DNA from: Desulfurobacterium sp.
GTDB lineage: Bacteria > Aquificota > Aquificia > Desulfurobacteriales > Desulfurobacteriaceae
Assembly (NCBI GenBank): GCA_003978805.1
Contig: QNYI01000042.1
Coordinates: 1 to 8,076, forward strand
Direction of reading: 5' to 3'
Length of the DNA: 8,076 bases
Shown: positions 1 to 6,312 of the stretch, piece after piece
Numbering within the stretch: the stretch's first letter is position 1
How the letters are laid out: every line of letters starts with the position of its first letter
Made by a program: the position numbers and the translations under genes
The notes under the pieces: model-generated
Seen by the model: the letters and a program-made list of their open reading frames with translations, nothing else
What the model was told of the DNA's origin: nothing
Database searches by the model: none

Positions 1-34
1 GGTCTCTTCTTGCAGGCGCGTGCCCCTTATTCTC

Positions 35-46
35 CTGTCAAAGACC
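35..46 (-). promoter_or_regulatory. boxA-like antitermination element of a probable rRNA leader
   Basis: Read on the minus strand this is GGTCTTTGACAG, close to the boxA core known from bacterial rRNA leaders (GCTCTTTAACA in E. coli, GTTCTTTGAAA in Bacillus). It lies about 15 nt downstream of the expected start of the inner promoter, where boxA would sit in an rRNA leader recognised by the NusB/NusE antitermination complex. A flanking pairing (GGTCT at 42-46 with AGACC at 1-5, minus strand) could be part of a processing stem. The identity of the downstream RNA is an inference because the window ends here. Confidence 0.4.
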
Positions 47-68
47 TTTTTGTGGCGCGCAATTTTTA

Positions 69-97
69 AATCTATTATCCTTCGGGGTCTCTGTCAA
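69..97 (-). promoter_or_regulatory. Inner sigma-70 promoter of probable stable-RNA operon (P2)
   Basis: On the minus strand a perfect TTGACA (92-97) is separated by exactly 17 bp from TAGATT (69-74). The expected start is near 61-62, followed by a GC-rich stretch. It lies downstream of, and in the same direction as, another TTGACA promoter, which is the tandem P1-P2 arrangement usual for rRNA operons. No protein start is visible downstream before the window ends. Confidence 0.5.
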
Positions 98-131
98 CCC
101 CGTTCGGCTATCCTCGCTTTGCGGATGGGAT

Positions 132-160
132 AATATAGATTTTTCTTCTTTTGGTGTCAA
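132..160 (-). promoter_or_regulatory. Outer sigma-70 promoter of probable stable-RNA operon (P1)
   Basis: On the minus strand TTGACA (155-160), a 17-bp spacer rich in A, and TATATT (132-137) make a near-consensus housekeeping promoter. Transcription should start near 125. It begins about 19 bp after the CCA end of the tRNA-Gly gene, so it drives what follows and not that tRNA. Its strength, the tandem partner downstream and the boxA-like leader point to an rRNA operon beyond the left edge. Confidence 0.6.
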
Positions 161-176
161 GCTCTTTTTAGGCTAA

Positions 177-256
177 AATGGAGCGGGCGACGGGACTTGA
201 ACCCGCGACCTAAGCCTTGGCAAGGCTTCGCTCTACCTACTGAGCTACGCCCGCTC
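177..256 (-). repeat. Left arm of an 80-bp perfect inverted repeat (tRNA-Gly)
   Basis: These 80 bases, read on the minus strand, are identical to 7418-7497 on the plus strand. They cover a complete tRNA-Gly(GCC) gene plus two matching bases on each side. The arms face opposite ways about 7.2 kb apart and enclose the whole envelope/priA operon and ispE. Confidence 0.9.
179..254 (-). tRNA. tRNA-Gly (anticodon GCC)
   Basis: A full 76-nt cloverleaf on the minus strand. The acceptor GCGGGCG pairs with CGCCCGC, the D arm contains AGTAGGTA, the anticodon loop is TTGCCAA with anticodon GCC, and the T loop is TTCAAGT. The discriminator is T and the CCA end is encoded in the gene (179-181). It decodes GGC and GGT. 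It follows the small lipoprotein gene by 25 bp, has a promoter of its own at 273-300, and is identical to the copy at 7420-7495. Confidence 0.97.
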
Positions 257-272
257 ACGGTGCAGGATTAAT

Positions 273-300
273 AAATTAGTTAGTCTTTTGGGGTTGTCAA
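273..300 (-). promoter_or_regulatory. Promoter for tRNA-Gly, embedded in the end of the lipoprotein gene
   Basis: On the minus strand TTGACA (295-300) and TAATTT (273-278) are 16 bp apart. The start would fall near 265, about 11 nt before the tRNA 5' end at 254. The -35 box lies inside the last codons of the lipoprotein gene and the -10 lies just past its stop codon. This would let the tRNA be transcribed independently of the long operon upstream. Confidence 0.5.
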
Positions 301-726
301 CTCTCCCCGGGGGCCAATTTGGATGATGATGGTTGTTTCTGTAAATCCTTTTGTTGCCTGAATTTGTAAGGTTTTATCTGGCATGACGTAGGTAAGGGTC
401 GCTTGATTTCCGTAAACGCTGATTGCTACAGGTTCCCACCCTTGCTGTGGAAGGATTTCTTTGTAGTAGTTTACGACCTCTTTAATGGGAGCTCTCCCTC
501 TGAAAAGTAACCTTCCCACTTTTATGTTCCCGGACTCGTAGGTGAAGCTTTTTGCCGGAACGAATTTAAATCCCGGGTATACGGGTACCTCCTCTCCGAG
601 GATGAGTTCCGGTTTGACCGTTTGAACTTGTGCCTGAACTTCCGTAGAGCTCTTTTCCTCTACCGCCGTTGTTGCACAGGCAGAAAGGGCAAGGATGACC
701 AGCGGTAAGGATAGCCACTTTTTCAT
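280..726 (-). CDS. Small lipoprotein, function unknown
   Basis: A 148-residue protein. Residues 1-16 form a short signal peptide (two Lys, then a hydrophobic core) ending in the lipobox Leu14-Ser15-Ala16-Cys17, so Cys17 should be lipidated and the protein anchored to a membrane. After a Glu/Thr/Val-rich linker comes a compact domain (about 45-145). It contains a PVYPGF segment, a VGRLLF strand, a helix ending in VNYYKEIL followed by GW, and several alternating-hydrophobic strands. I recognise the style of small envelope lipoproteins of thermophiles but cannot assign a named family or a function. The ATG start is supported by a GAGGGGG Shine-Dalgarno that overlaps the priA stop. The gap to priA is 12 bp, so it is the last protein gene of the operon. 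Confidence 0.85.
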   Translation of the reverse strand: MKKWLSLPLVILALSACATTAVEEKSSTEVQAQVQTVKPELILGEEVPVYPGFKFVPAKSFTYESGNIKVGRLLFRGRAPIKEVVNYYKEILPQQGWEPVAISVYGNQATLTYVMPDKTLQIQATKGFTETTIIIQIGPRGELTTPKD

Positions 727-738
727 CGCGCAACCCCC

Positions 739-3099
739 TCAGATTATCCGTATCGGCTCTACCTCTATTTTATACCTAACACCCCTGAAAACTGACGGGA
801 ACTTTTCCTTTATCAGCGCAATCCCTTTTATTAGTTTTTCTTCTGAGTTCGCTCTAAGGAAGGAGGTAAACCTGTAGCGTCCGGAAACCTTCGGAACTGG
901 GGCGGGAGTGAGTTCAGAGGTTGAGAAGTAGGCCGAGAGCTCTTTTTTAACTGAGTCAAACTTGCTTTTAAGTTCCTTAAGCTTTCCTATCTTTTCCAGT
1001 TGGAACTCTAAGAGGACGGTTTTTGTAAAAGGCGGGTAGTCAAGGAGCTCCCTCGCTATCAACTCTTCGCGGTAAAAGTCTTCAAACTGGTAGTTCACGG
1101 CGAACTTTATGGCTGGGAGCTCTGGCTTAAAGGCTTGAACGATTGCTGCTCCCGGTTTAAAGCGTCCAGCCCTTCCTGTGGCGTGGACGATCTGCTGGAA
1201 GATCCTTTCAGAGGTCATGTAGTCGGGAGCTCCCCCGAGGAAGTCTGCAAGGAGAACTCCTACCAATGTTAAATTGGGAAAGTTGTGTCCCTTGATAGCT
1301 ATCTGGGTTCCAACGATTACGTCGTACTTACCCTCTTTTATATCCTTTATGATACGTGCTCCAACCTGTGGATCCTTGACAGTATCTTGGTCTAAGCGAA
1401 CAACCCTAAAGCTGGGGAAGAGGATTTTCAACTCCTCTTCTACTCTCTCCGTCCCGTAACCCGAGAACTCCAGTCTTTTCTTACACTCGGGACAGCGGTA
1501 AATGGGGTCGTAACGTTTTCCGCAGACGTGGCATATGAGCTTTCTTTCACTCCTGTGGTAAACGAGGGGAACGGAGCACTCGCTACACTCTGCAACGTAT
1601 CCACAGTTTAAGCAGAAGGTTTTTGCAAAGAACCCCCTCCTGTTTATAAAGAGAAGAACCTGCTCTCCCTTCTTTACCGTATTTTCAAGGGCCCTGAGCA
1701 GTTTCCTTGAGAAGATACCTACCCTATCTGTTTCTTGAAGGTTGACGAGTTTAATGTAGGGGAGGGGAACGGTCGTTACCCTCTCTTTAAGTTCAAGGCG
1801 TTTGATCTCTCCCACTTGGCTCCTATAGTAAGTCTCTACAGACGGAGTTGCAGAGACGAGGAGGACGGGAAACCCTTCAATCTCCCCTCTTTTTAGGGCA
1901 ACTTCTCGGGCATGGTAGTATGGTCTCTGCTGTTCTTTGTATGAGGCGTCCTGTTCTTCATCAACGATAATGAGGCCTAAGTCCCTTAGGGGAAGCATGA
2001 CGGCTCCGCGGGTTCCTATGAAGACCTTTACTTCTCCTCTTAAGGCCTTAAGCCAAGCGGAAGTTTTCTCCCTCTGGGTGAGTTTTCCGTGGTAGATTCC
2101 TATCTCCTTTCCGAAGTAACTTTCAACCCGGGCGCGGAGCTCCGGAGTGAGCAGGAGTTCAGGGACGAGTATCAGAACAGATTTCCCCCTCTTTACTACC
2201 TCTCGGGCTACCTTTAAGTAAACTTCCATTTTTCCCGAGCCGGTAACACCGTAAAGTAGGAACTTACCCTTTCTTGCGCTTACAAGCTCTTTAAAAGCCC
2301 TCTCCTGCGAGGGCGTCAACTGAACCTGTCTTTCATCCACGAGCTCCCAAGGTCTGTTCTTGAGGGTAACTTTTTCTTCAACAATTTCCAGTAAACCTTT
2401 CCTGACTAACCCGTTTATTACCTGCAGGCTAAAGCCTAAGGACTTAAGGGTATTAACGCTCTCTTTCCCTTTCTCTTTAAGGTAACGAAGGAGCTCCCTT
2501 GACTTTTTCCCTTTCACTTCTCCTTCTTTTACAAAAACTGCAAATCTTTCCCGGGGAACTGTGTCTCTCTTTATCTGTTCCTCCCTTACAACAACGGACT
2601 TAGAAACGAGGTTCCTCAGAACTTGGTAGAAAGATGACAGTTTTACCCTCCTCCTTAAAGTGGAGACCTTTAACCTTCCGGAGGAGCTCCTGAGAACCTC
2701 CAGTATCTTCTTCTCGCTTTCGGTGAGCTTTACCGGAGGGATGGTATCTGAGAGTTTTACGAAAAGGGACTCGGTTACTACGAAGCCCCCCGGTAGGAAA
2801 GAGAAGAGGGTCTCTCCTAAGTATCCACAGTAGTACTCAGAGATAAACCTGCAGAGTTCCAAGCAGGAAGGAGGGAAGAGGGGAAAGTCATCGGGAACGT
2901 CAAAGAGCTCTTTTATTTTCTCCTCAGGGAAATCGGCTTCCTCTTTAATACTTACGATTATTCCCGTTCTGAGGAGGTCTCCTTTACCGAAGGGAACAAT
3001 CACCCTCTTGCCGACTTCTGGGGGGTAGGATAGAACCGAAGGAACTCTGTAGTAAAAGGTTGTGTCAAGAGGGACGTCAAGGGCAACTTCTACGAACAA
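739..3099 (-). CDS. priA: Primosomal protein N' (PriA), replication-restart helicase
   Basis: PriA is a superfamily 2 3'-to-5' DNA helicase that recognises stalled forks and starts primosome reassembly. All its parts are visible in 786 residues (E. coli PriA has 732). The N-terminal 3'-DNA-binding domain starts at once with VEVALDVPL. A winged-helix region follows. Walker A is at 284-291 and the DEEQ box at 380-383. Eight zinc-binding cysteines sit inside the helicase core (496, 499, 505, 508, 523, 526, 536, 539). Motif V is GTQIAIKGHNF (597-607), motif VI is GRAGR (642-646), and a C-terminal domain follows. Walker A ends GK-Met291 instead of GK-Thr, and the usual DEEH is DEEQ (Gln383). The start is TTG, chosen because homology begins immediately after it; it directly abuts the preceding TAA, with GGAAGGAG as ribosome site. 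About 60 extra residues precede Walker A compared with E. coli. Confidence 0.95.
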   Translation of the reverse strand: MFVEVALDVPLDTTFYYRVPSVLSYPPEVGKRVIVPFGKGDLLRTGIIVSIKEEADFPEEKIKELFDVPDDFPLFPPSCLELCRFISEYYCGYLGETLFSFLPGGFVVTESLFVKLSDTIPPVKLTESEKKILEVLRSSSGRLKVSTLRRRVKLSSFYQVLRNLVSKSVVVREEQIKRDTVPRERFAVFVKEGEVKGKKSRELLRYLKEKGKESVNTLKSLGFSLQVINGLVRKGLLEIVEEKVTLKNRPWELVDERQVQLTPSQERAFKELVSARKGKFLLYGVTGSGKMEVYLKVAREVVKRGKSVLILVPELLLTPELRARVESYFGKEIGIYHGKLTQREKTSAWLKALRGEVKVFIGTRGAVMLPLRDLGLIIVDEEQDASYKEQQRPYYHAREVALKRGEIEGFPVLLVSATPSVETYYRSQVGEIKRLELKERVTTVPLPYIKLVNLQETDRVGIFSRKLLRALENTVKKGEQVLLFINRRGFFAKTFCLNCGYVAECSECSVPLVYHRSERKLICHVCGKRYDPIYRCPECKKRLEFSGYGTERVEEELKILFPSFRVVRLDQDTVKDPQVGARIIKDIKEGKYDVIVGTQIAIKGHNFPNLTLVGVLLADFLGGAPDYMTSERIFQQIVHATGRAGRFKPGAAIVQAFKPELPAIKFAVNYQFEDFYREELIARELLDYPPFTKTVLLEFQLEKIGKLKELKSKFDSVKKELSAYFSTSELTPAPVPKVSGRYRFTSFLRANSEEKLIKGIALIKEKFPSVFRGVRYKIEVEPIRII

Positions 3100-3477
3100 T
3101 TACTCCTTCCCCGCTAATTCCTCAATCTTTATGACTTCAACGTAAGGGAAGTTAAACTGGGTGACCCTTCCGTAGCCCAAGATTTTAACCTTTTTGCCGA
3201 TGAAAGGCTCTAAGTTCTCTGTGTCGTCGTGAACGTAAACGCAACCTGAACTGTCGCAGAGGACAGGGTCACTAAGGGAGAAAGGAGGGAACTGATCCCT
3301 TGGCCTTTTAAAGGAGAGCTCCCCGATGAGCTTTACGTAACACCCCACGAACTCCTTGGGATGGTCGGCTATCAAGCCTGCGGGGTAAGTAATGGTATAG
3401 TCGGAGGACGTCGTCCTACAGCTAAAGGATAAAGCTGTTAACAGAGCTCCTAAGAGAATCAAGGGAGTACTTTTCAC
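3100..3477 (-). CDS. Small lipoprotein with OB-fold-like domain
   Basis: A 125-residue protein. Its N-terminus is a typical signal peptide (Lys2, then hydrophobic 5-18) ending in SFSC, so Cys20 is the likely lipidated residue; this lipobox is weaker than consensus. The remainder reads like a bacterial OB-fold barrel: GCYVKLIGEL, then a Cys-containing DSSGCVYVHDD hairpin, then GKKVKILGYGRV and a last strand. OB folds of this kind occur in small envelope proteins and need not bind nucleic acid; the role here is unknown. Two Cys in the domain (C-DSSG-C) could form a disulfide. The start is GTG, supported by an AGGAGG site 6 nt upstream and by the signal peptide. The first 56 bp overlap the end of the glycosyltransferase gene in another frame. 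Its stop abuts the TTG start of priA. Confidence 0.8.
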   Translation of the reverse strand: MKSTPLILLGALLTALSFSCRTTSSDYTITYPAGLIADHPKEFVGCYVKLIGELSFKRPRDQFPPFSLSDPVLCDSSGCVYVHDDTENLEPFIGKKVKILGYGRVTQFNFPYVEVIKIEELAGKE

Positions 3478-4477
3478 GGACTTCCTCCTCGGCCAAAGAG
3501 CCCATCCTGTTTAAATCCTTCTTAAAGATAGTCTCTAAACCTTCGGCAAGGGATGGGGGAGTAGGGGAAACAACGAGGCCAAAGTCTTCTCTGACAATTT
3601 CAGGTAGAACACCTACGTTGCTTACGACAACTGGCCTCCTGCAGGCCATAAACTCCAAGGGAACCCTTGCTATCATTTCTGAACCTACAGAAGGGACAAC
3701 TCCCACGTCAACGGCCGACATAATATCGGCTATATCCTCTCGCCGTTCAGGGATGAAAGTAACCTCTTTACTTAAGGAGAGCTCTCGGGAAAGTTCTAAG
3801 AGCTTTCCCAGCTTTACGTTTTTCTCCTCACCGACGATGACGGCCTTAAACTTTAGTCCTTTTCTCTTTAAGAGGGACAGAGCCTTCAGAAAAACTTCGT
3901 GTCCTTTTACAGGGTCAAGCCTTCCTACAACCCCGAAGAGGAGCTCGTCCCCGACCTTTAACTCCCTTCTAACTTTTTTCCTTCCCTCTTCGGAGAAGCG
4001 GAAAACCCTTGTATCAACTGCCCCGCGAACGAACAGCTTCGGAAGCTTTCTCACTACCGGGTTAACCAGCTTTAAGGAGGAAAGTATTACGCCGTCAACG
4101 AACCGTTCGTGTAAGAGCCTGTTGGGAAGAGAGTCCTTTACACCCTTTGCTTCACCGTGTAGCCTGTAGAGCCTAAAGAGAAAACGTTTCTTTAAGAGAG
4201 CAGAAAAGAGCATCTCATCACCGCGAACTGTAAGAACTACCCGGGGCCTAAAGGTTTCAAGAACTCTTTTTAGCGAAAAGAAAGGAGCTAAGGGTAACCC
4301 TTTGCGGGGGTCTTTAATGTAAAAAGTTTTAATTCCTCTCTCCTTACATTTCTTCTCGGCGGGAGAGTCCTTTAAGACGGCACAGGCTACCTCCCCTTTA
4401 AGGACAGAGGCGATTTTTACCCCGAGGTCTGTAAGGGCGCTGTCCCACCTCTCATCAAGGACGACGAGCTTCCTCAT
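3422..4477 (-). CDS. Glycosyltransferase, GT-B fold (GT4-like)
   Basis: A 351-residue enzyme that should transfer a sugar from a nucleotide donor to a growing surface glycan or LPS core at the inner face of the cytoplasmic membrane. The C-terminal half carries the hallmarks of GT4-type enzymes. These are a GAVDTRVF segment ahead of the linker, GVVGRLDPVKG with the usual sugar-nucleotide-binding Arg and Lys, and the EX7E signature with Glu267 and Glu275 followed by CRRPVVVSNVGVLPEIV. The N-terminal acceptor domain is more divergent and short, so the acceptor cannot be predicted. The ATG start has GGAG 5 nt upstream and lies 23 bp inside the preceding glycosyltransferase gene, which suggests translational coupling. 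The 3' end overlaps the next lipoprotein gene by 56 bp. Confidence 0.9.
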   Translation of the reverse strand: MRKLVVLDERWDSALTDLGVKIASVLKGEVACAVLKDSPAEKKCKERGIKTFYIKDPRKGLPLAPFFSLKRVLETFRPRVVLTVRGDEMLFSALLKKRFLFRLYRLHGEAKGVKDSLPNRLLHERFVDGVILSSLKLVNPVVRKLPKLFVRGAVDTRVFRFSEEGRKKVRRELKVGDELLFGVVGRLDPVKGHEVFLKALSLLKRKGLKFKAVIVGEEKNVKLGKLLELSRELSLSKEVTFIPERREDIADIMSAVDVGVVPSVGSEMIARVPLEFMACRRPVVVSNVGVLPEIVREDFGLVVSPTPPSLAEGLETIFKKDLNRMGSLAEEEVREKYSLDSLRSSVNSFIL

Positions 4478-5216
4478 TTTTCTCCATTTCCCAGAGCTTT
4501 AAGTACTTGAGGAACGTGTAGTAAGAGGCCATGACGCTTAAAACGAACCCTTCAAAACCGTCAAGGAAGCCTTTTTTTAGGACGTAGCGTCTCAAGAAGG
4601 CTCCGATGGGAGAAGATAGGAGCTTTAAAAGTGAGAACCTCTTTCCCCTTTTGAAAGCGCCTTCAGCGTAAAGGGAAGTGTAAAGGTCTATTTTCTTGAG
4701 GTGGTAGGATACGGAAGGGTAGGAGTAGTGAAGGAGGTCTCCCTTCAGGTAACCGGTTTCCCCGTTCACTACAAGCCTTTCGTGGACGCCTTCCCCTTCC
4801 CAGCGACACTTTTCCCTTCTTGCAAGCCTCAAGTGCCAGTCGGGATACCACGCGTGCCTTATCCACCTGCCGAGGTAGTTGGTTAAGACGTTTACGTAGT
4901 AACCGGCGATAGGGGGATTAATTTCCTTTACCTTCAAGATTTCGCTCGCAAGCTCTTTACTAACAACCTCGTCGTCATCTATAAAGAGAACCCACTCTCC
5001 ACGGCACAGTGAAAGGAGGTGGTTTTTCTGGTTTACGAAGTTGTCAAACTTCCTGAAGAAAATGCGAGCTCCAAAACTTTCCGCCATTTCAAGGGTTCTG
5101 TCCTTTGAACCGGAATCAAGGATAACTACCTCGTCTGCGATGTCTTTAACGCTCCTTAGAACTTCCCCGATTTTCCTCTCTGAGTTAAAGGTTAGAATTC
5201 CGACGGAGAGCTTCAA
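4455..5216 (-). CDS. Glycosyltransferase family 2, WaaE/KdtX-like (LPS core)
   Basis: A 253-residue GT-A enzyme. It starts with the GT2 pattern SVGILTFNSE, has VVILDSGSKDRT (donor-binding region) and the metal-binding DDD at residues 80-82 within FIDDDE. The second half resembles the WaaE/KdtX group, known to add a sugar to the inner core of lipopolysaccharide. The matching features are YLGRWIRHAWYPDWHLRLAR, a GVHERL motif, LLHYSY, and a terminal segment FLRRYVLKKGFLDGFEGF followed by YTFLKYLKL. The C-terminal helices probably sit on the membrane. Assignment to the GT2 family is firm; the exact sugar and acceptor are not. The start is TTG, overlapping the upstream TGA as TTGA (4 bp), with GAAGG as ribosome site. 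Confidence 0.92.
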   Translation of the reverse strand: MKLSVGILTFNSERKIGEVLRSVKDIADEVVILDSGSKDRTLEMAESFGARIFFRKFDNFVNQKNHLLSLCRGEWVLFIDDDEVVSKELASEILKVKEINPPIAGYYVNVLTNYLGRWIRHAWYPDWHLRLARREKCRWEGEGVHERLVVNGETGYLKGDLLHYSYPSVSYHLKKIDLYTSLYAEGAFKRGKRFSLLKLLSSPIGAFLRRYVLKKGFLDGFEGFVLSVMASYYTFLKYLKLWEMEKNEEARRP

Positions 5217-6259
5217 AGAACCTTCCCCTTTTTAAAGAGTTTGTAGACGGAAAACCCCACGTTCGTTGAAAAGGAGATGAGCCTTCCAATAACGGTAAAG
5301 ATGTCTTTCCCGAGGGATACCCTCGGGAGTTCCTTTCGGTCTGACTTAGGGGTAATAACTCCCTTTTTTATGGTAAATACGTAATCGTAAATTCCTGCAG
5401 CAACCTCCTTGCTGAACTCTGTATACTGTCCAAAAGGCCAAGCGAAGCTGTTAACTCTTACTCCGAGTTTTTCCTCTATCTCCCTTTTACTGTCTAAGAG
5501 CTCCCTCTCTATTCTCTTCCTTGCCGTTTCTTCCTTTTCAAACTTCCCGAAGGCTTTAAACCTCCTCTCTATCTCTTTCCTTAGGTTCTCCTTCCAGTTT
5601 CCTTCCTTTTTAAAGTCCCTACAGAAAGAAAGTAGTTCAGGGTTTGGGAAAAACTTCCTGCCACTTAGTTCACTTTTCGTTTTAAAGATGGGAAGGCCGA
5701 TAAAAGGTTCTCGTGAGTAAAGGAGCATCGTCCAGCGGAAATTCCTGCCGTCGTAGAAGTCCTCTATCTCGGCGGATACCGGAAAGGAGAAGTGGTACTT
5801 ACCGTGAGCTCCGAAGGAGAAGATATCCCTCATCATGTCAAGTTCTTCCCAGCTTAAGAACTCCTCCGAACTTCCCTTCTTTACGAACTCAACGTGAGAA
5901 TCGTACATTGACTTTGGAGAAAAGAGCTCCTTAAAGGAGACCTTTCCCTCCCAGTAATCAAAGAGAGTTCTCCTTACGCCTTCCTCTCTTATCCTTCCGG
6001 AGGTGATAAAAATGTGAGCCGGAACCCCGAGCTTTCTTAAAAGAGGGTAGGCGTAGACAAAGTTATCTGCGTAACCGTCGTCAAAAGTAATTGCTGCCCT
6101 GCGACTTTTATCCCTTTCCTCAAAAATCGCCTGAAGAGGAACCAACTTAAAACGGCTCTTTATGAGACTAAGAGCTCTCTGGAAAGTAGCTATATCTACG
6201 TCATCCCTTTTACTTCTGTCTGGATAAACCCTGTGAAGGAAGAAGACAACATCCTTCAA
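5213..6259 (-). CDS. Polysaccharide deacetylase (NodB/CE4 family)
   Basis: A 348-residue carbohydrate esterase of family 4, which removes N- or O-acetyl groups from polysaccharides with a bound metal ion. Motif 1 is TFDDGY, with Asp60 (base) and Asp61 (metal ligand). Motif 2 is GAHGKYH, with metal ligands His152 and His156. A motif-3-like FAWPFG lies at 272-277. Between motifs 2 and 3 is a long, highly charged insertion of about 115 residues rich in Lys, Glu and Arg. No signal peptide is visible, so it may act in the cytoplasm or on a lipid-linked intermediate. It is the first gene of the minus-strand operon. The start is TTG with AGGAG 6 nt upstream; no in-frame ATG lies near, and the conserved N-terminus VVFFLHRV follows directly. 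The substrate is unknown. Confidence 0.9.
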   Translation of the reverse strand: MKDVVFFLHRVYPDRSKRDDVDIATFQRALSLIKSRFKLVPLQAIFEERDKSRRAAITFDDGYADNFVYAYPLLRKLGVPAHIFITSGRIREEGVRRTLFDYWEGKVSFKELFSPKSMYDSHVEFVKKGSSEEFLSWEELDMMRDIFSFGAHGKYHFSFPVSAEIEDFYDGRNFRWTMLLYSREPFIGLPIFKTKSELSGRKFFPNPELLSFCRDFKKEGNWKENLRKEIERRFKAFGKFEKEETARKRIERELLDSKREIEEKLGVRVNSFAWPFGQYTEFSKEVAAGIYDYVFTIKKGVITPKSDRKELPRVSLGKDIFTVIGRLISFSTNVGFSVYKLFKKGKVL

Positions 6260-6283
6260 GTATCTCTCCTTAAAATGAGGATT

Positions 6284-6295
6284 TTCAAATTTGAA
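6284..6295. promoter_or_regulatory. Perfect 12-bp palindrome, candidate operator
   Basis: TTCAAATTTGAA is a perfect palindrome in the middle of the 53-bp gap between two divergent transcription units. It abuts the plus-strand TATAAT box of ispE, covering about -26 to -15 of that promoter, and covers the expected start point of the minus-strand unit. A dimeric regulator bound here could control both units. It is short and AT-rich, so chance is possible. Confidence 0.3.
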
Positions 6296-6300
6296 GTATA
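6295..6300 (-). promoter_or_regulatory. Candidate -10 box of the deacetylase/priA operon
   Basis: On the minus strand TATACT (5 of 6 to consensus) would give a start near 6288 and a leader of about 29 nt that includes the AGGAG ribosome site. No good -35 is seen at 16-18 bp. It shares bases 6297-6300 with the ispE -10 box on the other strand, so both promoters could not be occupied at once. Confidence 0.35.
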
Positions 6301-6302
6301 AT
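6297..6302 (+). promoter_or_regulatory. ispE -10 box (TATAAT), giving a leaderless transcript
   Basis: A perfect TATAAT ends 10 bp before the ispE ATG at 6313. With the usual spacing, transcription would start near A6310, leaving only about 3 nt upstream of the start codon. No Shine-Dalgarno sequence is seen before the ATG, which fits leaderless translation. There is no clear -35 box; the palindrome at 6284-6295 occupies part of the spacer. Confidence 0.5.
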
Positions 6303-6312
6303 CCAACCTACT

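Noticed and set aside
1..51. A possible plus-strand intrinsic terminator: GGTCT (1-5) with AGACC (42-46) and CAGG with CCTG inside, followed by TTTTT (47-51)
   Set aside because: The stem is short, the loop is very long and interrupted, and no plus-strand gene is seen to need it. The minus-strand rRNA-leader reading explains the same bases better, though it is not excluded.
3618..4169. A 183-codon plus-strand open frame opposite the GT-B glycosyltransferase
   Set aside because: It is antisense to a gene with clear motifs; its product is Ser/Thr/Phe-rich and of low complexity, without a recognisable domain.
5409..5934. Two plus-strand open frames (103 and 73 codons) opposite the deacetylase
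   Set aside because: They are shadows of a well-supported gene, with Leu/Ser- or Arg-rich composition and no homology that I recognise.
6260..6283. A small hairpin (TCCT with AGGA) that could hide the deacetylase ribosome site
   Set aside because: Only four base pairs, too weak to matter at elevated temperature.
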